Below, piece by piece: positions 35,201-47,200 of a DNA stretch of 64,000 bases. A model generated the notes under the pieces. The model searched no databases. It was not told the origin of the DNA and saw nothing but the letters and a program-made list of their open reading frames with translations. The stretch lies in NCBI GenBank assembly GCA_965644295.1, contig CBFFRP010000319.1, positions 115,610 to 179,609 of the forward strand. Reading direction: 5' to 3'. Every line of letters starts with the position of its first letter. Within the stretch, counting starts at the first letter, position 1. Both the position numbers and the translations under genes were made by a program. The stretch is from Paraphysomonas bandaiensis (lineage: Eukaryota; Chrysophyceae).

Positions 35201-38200
35201 AGTTGCATGGATCGTCTCCTCGTCCAAACATTGGTCTTCTTGAGTTATCATATTCAACCCCGTTGTACTCACAGAAAATACTCGTAAACCCGTACTATCA
35301 GATAAACTCGTTGATGTAGTCACCGTACCAAATACGCCCGGTGATGAAACATACTCATTGGCAAAATCAATATGTAATAAGTCATTAGTTACACCTGTGA
35401 ATTGATGAGTCTCAAATGTCCACCCCTCCGCACATGTCACTGATGACCCAAACTCAAATGTCATATACGAAAGTGTCTCAGGCTCCAACATCACATAGTA
35501 ACTTGGATCAGCAGAGTCGTGGGGCTGAAGTACATACTTACCGAAACGCCTCGCGATGTTAAATCCACGAGGGATCAATAAACGGTCATACACTACAGTC
35601 TGAAGCTGAAGTATCACACCCACATCAACATCAATGTCATATGCACACAAAGCATCCGGTGACTCGCAACCACTCGGATAATTGATCCGAACAAAATTGT
35701 CGCGATTCGTTACATCACCATCCTGCCGTGTTATTGGACCACTACCGACAAAAAAGTAATGACCTGACAGCTCATAAGCACCGTGCTCAGCAACTAACCA
35801 AGACAAGTGCAATGGTGGAGATATCACCGTCGGTACAGTCCACTCCTTCGAACAGAAACTGTCATTTGCCTGATACAAACGCACTTCAAATGACACCCGA
35901 CCAGAAAACACTTCCACATTGCGAACACGAGCTATTGCGGGATATCCCTCATCAGATGTATCTCCGGGTATGTCAGGAAGACTCACAAACACACTCACGT
36001 CATCAAATGACGACAATGTTGTACTCAGTGACACCCACATTTGGTCATCCACATCCACAGATCCGATCTCCAACCATTCAGATGAAAGCATAGTGTCAGA
36101 TATTACATCCACTATTTCCTCATCCACACCGTCATCACAGGCATCAGTAACTGGTAGTGTCGGTAGCACCGTAGGAATGACGGATGGTAAAGCGCTAGGA
36201 ATATTCGTAGGCATAACTGTGGGACACCTGGATGGAATAACAGTTGGGGTCACTGTAGGCTTCACAGATGGAGGTACAGAAGGAAGTTGTGTGGGACATG
36301 CCGTCGGACTCGACGTGGGAGTCCTGCTTGGGGAAGGTGTTGGGCTCAATACAACTGGAGATGATGCAGGCGAGAGAGTGGGGCGTGAAGTCGGGGATCG
36401 GGTTGGGTCAGATGTTGGTACCTCTGTTGGAATAGGAGTAGGAGAGACTGTTGGAAGAGATGTTGGGGACAGCGTCACAGATGGCGCTTGAGATGGGTAG
36501 GCTGTTAAGGTTCCCACATATCCATGACATAGTACACATGTCGCGGGACCTGTGCCCTTCCCAATTATCAACACCGATACTCTCTCACCAGTTGCATGGA
36601 TCGTCTCCTCGTCCAAACATTGGTCTTCTTGAGTTATCATATTCAACCCCGTTGTACTCACAGAAAATACTCGTAAACCCGTACTATCAGATAAACTCGT
36701 TGATGTAGTTACCGTACCAAATACGCCCGGTGATGAAACATACTCATTGGCAAAATCAATATGTAATAAGTCATTAGTTACACCTGTGAATTGATGAGTC
36801 TCAAACGTCCACCCCTCCGCACATGTCACTGATGACCCAAACTCAAATGTCATATACGAAAGTGTCTCAGGCTCCAACATCACATAGTAACTTGGATCAG
36901 CAGAGTCGTGGGGCTGAAGTACATACTTACCAAAACGCCTCGCGATGTTAAATCCACGAGGGATCAATAAACGGTCATACACTACAGTCTGAAGCTGAAG
37001 TATCACACCCACATCAACATCAATGTCATATGCACACAAAGCATCCGGTGACTCGCAACCACTCGGATAATTGATCCGAACAAAATTGTCGCGATTCGTT
37101 ACATCACCATCCTGCCGTGTTATTGGACCACTACCGACAAAAAAGTAATGACCCGACAGCTCATAAGCACCGTGCTCAGCAACTAACCAAGACAAGTGCA
37201 ATGGTGGAGATATCACCGTCGGTACAGTCCACTCCTTCGAACAGAAACTATCATTTGCCTGATACAAACGTACTTCAAATGACACCCGACCAGAAAACAC
37301 TTCCACATTGCGAACACGAGCTATTGCGGGATATCCCTCATCAGATGTATCTCCGGGTATGTCAGGAAGACTCACAAACACACTCGCGTCATCAAATGAC
37401 GACAATGTTGTACTCAGTGACACCCACATTTGGTCATCCACATCCACAGATCCGATCTCCAACCATTCAGACGAAAGCATTGTATCAGATATTACATCCA
37501 CTATTTCCTCATCCACGCCGTCATCACAGGCATCAGTAACTGGTAGTGTCGGTAGCACCGTAGGAATGACGGATGGTAAAGCGCTAGGAATATTCGTAGG
37601 CATAACTGTGGGACACCTGGATGGAATAACAGTTGGGATCACTGTAGGTGTCACAGATGGAGGTACAGAAGGAAGTTGTGTGGGACATGCCGTCGGACTC
37701 GACGTGGGAGTCCTGCTTGGGGAAGGTGTTGGGCTCAATACAACTGGAGATGATGCAGGCGAGAGAGTGGGGCGTGAAGTCGGGGATCGGGTTGGGTCAG
37801 ATGTTGGTACCTCTGTTGGAAAAGGAGTAGGAGAGACTGTTGGAAGAGATGTTGGGGACAGCGTCACAGATGGCGCTTGAGATGGGTAGGCTGTTAAGGT
37901 TCCCACATATCCATGACATAATACACATGTCGCGGGACCTGTGCCCTTCCCAATTATCAACACCGATACTCTCTCACCAGTTGCATGGATCGTCTCCTCG
38001 TCCAAACATTGGTCTTCTTGAGTTATCATATTCAACCCCGTTGTACTCACAGAAAATACTCGTAAACCCGTACTATCAGATAAACTCGTTGATGTAGTCA
38101 CCGTACCAAATACGCCCGGTGATGAAACATACTCATTGGCAAAATCAATATGTAATAAGTCATTAGTTACACCTGTGAATTGATGAGTCTCAAACGTCCA

Positions 38201-41200
38201 CCCCTCCGCACATGTCACTGATGACCCAAACTCAAATGTCATATACGAAAGTGTCTCAGGCTCCAACATCACATAGTAACTTGGATCAGCAGAGTCGTGG
38301 GGCTGAAGTACATACTTACCGAAACGCCTCGCGATGTTAAATCCACGAGGGATCAATAAACGGTCATACACTACAGTCTGAAGCTGAAGTATCACACCCA
38401 CATCAACATCAATGTCATATGTACACAAAGCATCCGATGACTCGCAACCACTCGGATAATTGATCCGAACAAAATTGTCGCGATTCGTTACATCACCATC
38501 CTGCCGTGTTATTGGACCACTACCGACAAAAAAGTAATGACCCGACAGCTCATAAGCACCATGCTCAGCAACTAACCAAGACAAGTGCAATGGTGGAGAT
38601 ATCACCGTCGGTACAGTCCACTCCTTCGAACAGAAACTATCATTTGCCTGATACAAACGTACTTCAAATGACACCCGACCAGAAAACACTTCCACATTGC
38701 GAACACGAGCTATTGCGGGATACCCCTCATCAGATGTATCTCCGGGTATGTCAGGAAGACTCACAAACACACTCGCGTCATCAAATGACGATAATGTTGT
38801 ACTCAGTGACACCCACACTTGGTCATCCACATCCACAGATCCGATCTCCAACCATTCAGATGAAAGCATAGTGTCAGATATTACATCCACTATCTCCACA
38901 TCATGTGCATTATTACATATAGTCGTGGGTTCAGCCGATGGAGTAGTCGGATTTAACGTTGGTGGAATAGTCTGAAGTTGTGTTAGTGGGTAACTTGGTG
39001 ACGTAGACGGTACTGACGATGGAGCAGGTGTTGGAGATGAAGTAGGAAAGAGAGTAGGTAAAGAAGTCGGGTTTATACTAGGACCCGTTGTAGGATTTGA
39101 AGTGGACGGGCCAAACGTTGGATAGAAAGACGGAAACGCAGTCGGATTTCCAGAGGGCGTAACAATAGAAGGTTCAGACGAAACAGGAGATAGACTAGGA
39201 CTCTCGGACACCTTCGTCGACAACATACCATAACATAATACACATGTCGCGGGTCTTGTGCCCTTCCCAATTATCAACACCGATACTCTTTCACCCGTTG
39301 CATGGATCGTCTCCTCGTCCAAACATTGGTCTTCTTGAGTTATCATATTCAACCCCGTTGTACTCACAGAAAATACTCGTAAACCCGTACTATCAGATAA
39401 ACTCGTTGATGTAGTTACCGTACCAAATACGCCCGGTGATGAAACATACTCATTGGCAAAATCAATATGTAATAAGTCATTAGTTACACCTGTGAATTGA
39501 TGAGTCTCAAACGTCCACCCCTCCGCACATGTCACTGATGACCCAAACTCAAATGTCATATACGAAAGTGTCTCAGGCTCCAACATCACATAGTAACTTG
39601 GATCAGCAGAGTCGTGGGGCTGAAGTACATACTTACCGAAACGCCTCGCGATGTTAAATCCACGAGGGATCAATAAACGGTCATACACTACAGTCTGAAG
39701 CTGAAGTATCACACCCACATCAACATCAATGTCATATGCACACAAAGCATCCGATGACTCGCAACCACTCGGATAATTGATCCGAACAAAATTGTCGCGA
39801 TTCGTTACATCACCATCCTGCCGTGTTATTGGACCACTACCAACAAAAAAGTAATGACCCGACAGCTCATAAGCACCATGCTCAGCAACTAACCAAGACA
39901 AGTGCAATGGTGGAGATATCACCGTCGGTACAGTCCACTCCTTCGAACAGAAACTGTCATTTGCCTGATACAAACGTACTTCAAATGACACCCGACCAGA
40001 AAACACTTCCACATTGCGAACACGAGCTATTGCGGGATATCCCTCATCAGATGTATCTCCGGGTATGTCAGGAAGACTCACAAACACACTCGCATTGTAA
40101 AAGATGGTTTGTTTTGTTGAAAGTGCTAGCCATACTTCATCGTTAACTTCAGCAAATCCTATTTCTAACCAACTATTCGATAGAGCTCTTTTTGTAATAT
40201 AGTTTCTCATCTCCGTGTCAACGCCATTGTGACATATAGTAGTCGGATTCGAAGTGGGTTGTGTTGGCACAAAGGTGGGAAATAATGTCGGAATCGCTGT
40301 AGGGTCTACAGATGGGATTGATGTTGGTAAGGAAGTAGGCATTGCAGTCGGTTTCGCAATCGGCACATTCGTTGGCACACACGATGGATACGACGATGGA
40401 TTGAAGGAAGGAACTGCACTGGGCTCTTCGGACGGAACACATGTCGGCTTCGACGACGGGACAAACGTAGGAAAAGCAACCGGTAATGAACTTGGAACCC
40501 CGGTCGGTATAGTTGGAATGCCACTAGGAAGATAGGATGGCTTACTCGTGGTAGGGATATGAGTTGGGAGAGTAGTTGGATTACTACTGGGGTCAACAGA
40601 AGGAAAGCAACTCGGAATCTCAGTTGGGCCACTTGACGGAACATACGACGGGACTGATGATGGTTCACCCGATGGATTCAACGTCGGATATACAGTGGGA
40701 AGTGATGTCGGTACACCTGAAGGATTACATGAAGGCACATCCGTCGGAATATACGAAGGTTGAGAGGATGGTGCATTACTCGGTGTACCCGTAGGATACA
40801 ATGATGGCTGAGCACTTGGTAACGAAGAAGGCAAACAAGATGGGACAGCAGTTGGTTCACTTGACGGAACATACGACGGGACTGATGATGGTTCACCCGA
40901 TGGATTCAACGTCGGATATAAAGTGGGAAGTGATGTCGGTACACCTGAAGGATTACATGAAGGCACATCCGTCGGAATATACGATGGTTGAGAGGATGGT
41001 GCATTACTCGGTGTACCCGTAGGATACAATGATGGCTGAGCACTTGGTAACGAAGAAGGCAAACAAGATGGGACAGCAGTTGGTTCACTTGACGGAACAT
41101 ACGACGGGACTGATGATGGTTCACCCGATGGATTCAACGTCGGATATAAAGTGGGAAGTGATGTCGGTACACCTGAAGGATTACATGAAGGCACATCCGT

Positions 41201-44200
41201 CGGAATATACGAAGGTTGAGAGGATGGTGCATTACTCGGTGTACCCGTAGGATACAATGATGGCTGAGCACTTGGTAACGAAGAAGGCAAACAAGATGGG
41301 ACAGCAGTTGGTTCACTTGACGGAACATACGACGGGACTGATGATGGTTCACCCGATGGATTCAACGTCGGATATACAGTGGGAAGTGATGTCGGTACAC
41401 CTGAAGGATTACATGAAGGCACATCCGTCGGAATATACGAAGGTTGAGAGGATGGTGCATTACTCGGTGTACCCGTAGGATACAATGATGGCTGAGCACT
41501 TGGTAACGAAGAAGGCAAACAAGATGGGACAGCAGTTGGTTCACTTGACGGAACATACGACGGGACTGATGATGGTTCACCCGATGGATTCAACGTCGGA
41601 TATAAAGTGGGAAGTGATGTCGGTACACCTGAAGGATTACATGAAGGCACATCCGTCGGAATATACGATGGTTGAGAGGATGGTGCATTACTTGGTGTAC
41701 CCGTAGGATACAATGATGGCTGAGCACTTGGTAACGAAGAAGGCAAACAAGATGGGACAGCAGTTGGTTCACTTGACGGAACATACGACGGGACTGATGA
41801 TGGTTCACCCGATGGATTCAACGTCGGATATACAGTGGGAAGTGATGTCGGTACACCTGAAGGATTACATGAAGGCACATCCGTCGGAATATACGATGGT
41901 TGAGAGGATGGTGCATTACTTGGTGTACCCGTAGGATACAATGATGGCTGAGCACTTGGTAACGAAGAAGGCAAACAAGATGGGACAGCAGTTGGTTCAC
42001 TTGACGGAACATACGACGGGACTGATGATGGTTCACCCGATGGATTCAACGTCGGATATACAGTGGGAAGTGATGTCGGTACACCTGAAGGATTACATGA
42101 AGGCACATCCGTCGGAATATACGATGGTTGAGAGGATGGTGCATTACTTGGTGTACCCGTAGGATACAATGATGGCTGAGCACTTGGTAACGAAGAAGGC
42201 AAACAAGATGGGACAACAGTTGGTTCACTTGACGGAACATACGACGGGACTGATGATGGTTCACCCGATGGATTCAACGTCGGATATACAGTGGGAAGTG
42301 ATGTCGGTACACCTGAAGGATTACATGAAGGCACATCCGTCGGAATATACGATGGTTGAGAGGATGGTGCATTACTCGGTGTACCCGTAGGATACAATGA
42401 TGGCTGAGCACTTGGTAACGAAGAAGGCAAACAAGATGGGACAACAGTTGGTTCACTTGACGGAACATACGACGGGACTGATGATGGTTCACCCGATGGA
42501 TTCAACGTCGGATATACAGTGGGAAGTAATACTGGTAACTGTGTCTGTATGGATGTAGGAATAACAGTTGGATTCTTAGATGGATTTGCTGTTTGGGCAT
42601 ATGTAGGGTGGTCTGATGGAGCTATCGTCGGACTACTTGACCCAATTACGGCAGGATCCTTGCATTGGAAAAAACCATTACTTCCGCACAAATTACCGCG
42701 AGACACACAAGTCTCTTCACAACAATCACCTCCGTCCCAATCACACTCTGCTGTGTTCTTCTCTTCATAATCACACCATCCATCGCCAATCAAGTCGATA
42801 GCCTCGATATTACAGGTCGGAGGTGGGGTATATGGAGATGTCGGTACACCTGAAGGATTACATGAAGGCACATCCGTCGGAATATACGATGGTTGAGAGG
42901 ATGGTGCATTACTCGGTGTACCCGTAGGATACAATGATGGCTGAGCACTTGGTAACGAAGAAGGCAAACAAGATGGGACAGCAGTTGGTTCACTTGACGG
43001 AACATACGACGGGACTGATGATGGTTCACCCGATGGATTCAACGTCGGATATACAGTGGGAAGTGATGTCGATACACCTGAAGGACTACATGAAGGCACA
43101 TCCGTCGGAATATACGATGGTTGAGAGGATGGTGCATTACTCGGTGTACCCGTAGGATACAATGATGGCTGAGCACTTGGTAACGAAGAAGGCAAACAAG
43201 ATGGGACAGCAGTTGGTTCACTTGACGGAACATACGACGGGACTGATGATGGTTCACCCGATGGATTCAACGTCGGATATACAGTGGGAAGTGATGTCGA
43301 TACACCTGAAGGACTACATGAAGGCACATCCGTCGGAATATACGATGGTTGAGAGGATGGTGCATTACTCGGTGTACCCGTAGGATACAATGATGGCTGA
43401 GCACTTGGTAACGAAGAAGGCAAACAAGATGGGACAGCAGTTGGTTCACTTGACGGAACATACGACGGGACCGACGATGGTTCACCCGATGGATTCAACG
43501 TCGGATATAAAGTGGGAAGTGATGTCGGTACACCTGAAGGATTACATGAAGGCACATCCGTCGGAATATACGATGGTTGAGAGGATGGTGCATTACTTGG
43601 TGTACCCGTAGGATACAATGATGGCTGAGCACTTGGTAACGAAGAAGGCAAACAAGATGGGACAACAGTTGGTTCACCCGATGGATTCAACGTCGGATAT
43701 ACAGTGGGAAGTGATGTCGGTACACCTGAAGAATTACATGAAGGCACATCCGTCGGAATATACGATGGTTGAGAGGATGGTGCATTACTCGGTGTACCCG
43801 TAGGATACAATGATGGCTGAGCACTTGGTAACGAAGAAGGTAAACAAGATGGGACAGCAGTTGGTTCACCCGATGGATTCAACGTCGGATATAAAGTGGG
43901 AAGTGATGTCGGTACACCTGAAGGATTACATGAAGGCACATCCGTCGGAATATACGATGGTTGAGAGGATGGTGCATTACTTGGTGTACCCGTAGGATAC
44001 AATGATGGCTGAGCACTTGGTAACGAAGAAGGCAAACAAGATGGGACAGCAGTTGGTTCACTTGACGGAACATACGACGGGACTGATGATGGTTCACCCG
44101 ATGGATTCAACGTCGGATATACAGTGGGAAGTGATGTCGGTACACCTGAAGGATTACATGAAGGCACATCCGTCGGAATATACGATGGTTGAGAGGATGG

Positions 44201-47200
44201 TGCATTACTTGGTGTACCCGTAGGATACAATGATGGCTGAGCACTTGGTAACGAAGAAGGCAAACAAGATGGGACAGCAGTTGGTTCACTTGACGGAACA
44301 TACGACGGGACTGATGATGGTTCACCCGATGGATTCAACGTCGGATATACAGTGGGAAGTGATGTCGGTACACCTGAAGGATTACATGAAGGCACATCCG
44401 TCGGAATATACGATGGTTGAGAGGATGGTGCATTACTTGGTGTACCCGTAGGATACAATGATGGCTGAGCACTTGGTAACGAAGAAGGCAAACAAGATGG
44501 GACAACAGTTGGTTCACTTGACGGAACATACGACGGGACTGATGATGGTTCACCCGATGGATTCAACGTCGGATATACAGTGGGAAGTGATGTCGGTACA
44601 CCTGAAGGACTACATGAAGGCACATCCGTCGGAATATACGATGGTTGAGAGGATGGTGCATTACTCGGTGTACCCGTAGGATACAATGATGGCTGAGCAC
44701 TTGGTAACGAAGAAGGCAAACAAGATGGGACAACAGTTGGTTCACTTGACGGAACATACGACGGGACTGATGATGGTTCACCCGATGGATTCAACGTCGG
44801 ATATACAGTGGGAAGTAATACTGGTAACTGTGTCTGTATGGATGTAGGAATAACAGTTGGATTCTTAGATGGATTTGCTGTTTGGGCATATGTAGGGTGG
44901 TCTGATGGAGCTATCGTCGGACTACTTGACCCAATTACGGCAGGATCCTTGCATTGGAAAAAACCATTACTTCCGCACAAATTACCGCGAGACACACAAG
45001 TCTCTTCACAACAATCACCTCCGTCCCAATCACACTCTGCTGTGTTCTTCTCTTCATAATCACACCATCCATCGCCAATCAAGTCGATAGCCTCGATATT
45101 ACAGGTCGGAGGTGGGGTATATGGAGATGTCGGTACACCTGAAGGATTACATGAAGGCACATCCGTCGGAATATACGATGGTTGAGAGGATGGTGCATTA
45201 CTCGGTGTACCCGTAGGATACAATGATGGCTGAGCACTTGGTAACGAAGAAGGCAAACAAGATGGGACAGCAGTTGGTTCACTTGACGGAACATACGACG
45301 GGACTGATGATGGTTCACCCGATGGATTCAACGTCGGATATACAGTGGGAAGTGATGTCGATACACCTGAAGGATTACATGAAGGCACATCCGTCGGAAT
45401 ATACGATGGTTGAGAGGATGGTGCATTACTCGGTGTACCCGTAGGATACAATGATGGCTGAGCACTTGGTAACGAAGAAGGCAAACAAGATGGGACAGCA
45501 GTTGGTTCACTTGACGGAACATACGACGGGACCGACGATGGTTCACCCGATGGATTCAACGTCGGATATAAAGTGGGAAGTGATGTCGGTACACCTGAAG
45601 GATTACATGAAGGCACATCCGTCGGAATATACGATGGTTGAGAGGATGGTGCATTACTTGGTGTACCCGTAGGATACAATGATGGCTGAGCACTTGGTAA
45701 CGAAGAAGGCAAACAAGATGGGACAACAGTTGGTTCACCCGATGGATTCAACGTCGGATATACAGTGGGAAGTGATGTCGGTACACCTGAAGAATTACAT
45801 GAAGGCACATCCGTCGGAATATACGATGGTTGAGAGGATGGTGCATTACTCGGTGTACCCGTAGGATACAATGATGGCTGAGCACTTGGTAACGAAGAAG
45901 GTAAACAAGATGGGACAGCAGTTGGTTCACCCGATGGATTCAACGTCGGATATAAAGTGGGAAGTGATGTCGGTACACCTGAAGGATTACATGAAGGCAC
46001 ATCCGTCGGAATATACGATGGTTGAGAGGATGGTGCATTACTCGGTGTACCCGTAGGATACAATGATGGCTGAGCACTTGGTAACGAAGAAGGCAAACAA
46101 GATGGGACAGCAGTTGGTTCACTTGACGGAACATACGACGGGACTGATGATGGTTCACCCGATGGATTCAACGTCGGATATACAGTGGGAAGTGATGTCG
46201 GTACACCTGAAGGATTACATGAAGGCACATCCGTCGGAATATACGATGGTTGAGAGGATGGTGCATTACTCGGTGTACCCGTAGGATACAATGATGGCTG
46301 AGCACTTGGTAACGAAGAAGGCAAACAAGATGGGACAGCAGTTGGTTCACTTGACGGAACATACGACGGGACTGATGATGGTTCACCCGATGGATTCAAC
46401 GTCGGATATACAGTGGGAAGTGATGTCGGTACACCTGAAGGATTACATGAAGGCACATCCGTCGGAATATACGATGGTTGAGAGGATGGTGCATTACTCG
46501 GTGTACCCGTAGGATACAATGATGGCTGAGCACTTGGTAACGAAGAAGGCAAACAAGATGGGACAGCAGTTGGTTCACTTGACGGAACATACGACGGGAC
46601 TGATGATGGTTCACCCGATGGATTCAACGTCGGATATACAGTGGGAAGTGATGTCGGTACACCTGAAGGATTACATGAAGGCACATCCGTCGGAATATAC
46701 GATGGTTGAGAGGATGGTGCATTACTCGGTGTACCCGTAGGATACAATGATGGCTGAGCACTTGGTAACGAAGAAGGCAAACAAGATGGGACAGCAGTTG
46801 GTTCACCCGATGGATTCAACGTCGGATATACAGTGGGAAGTGATGTCGGTACACCTGAAGGACTACATGAAGGCACATCCGTCGGAATATACGATGGTTG
46901 AGAGGATGGTGCATTACTCGGTGTACCCGTAGGATACAATGATGGCTGAGCACTTGGTAACGAAGAAGGCAAACAAGATGGGACAGCAGTTGGTTCACTT
47001 GACGGAACATACGACGGGACTGATGATGGTTCACCCGATGGATTCAACGTCGGATATACAGTGGGAAGTGATGTCGGTACACCTGAAGGATTACATGAAG
47101 GCACATCCGTCGGAATATACGATGGTTGAGAGGATGGTGCATTACTCGGTGTACCCGTAGGATACAATGATGGCTGAGCACTTGGTAACGAAGAAGGCAA

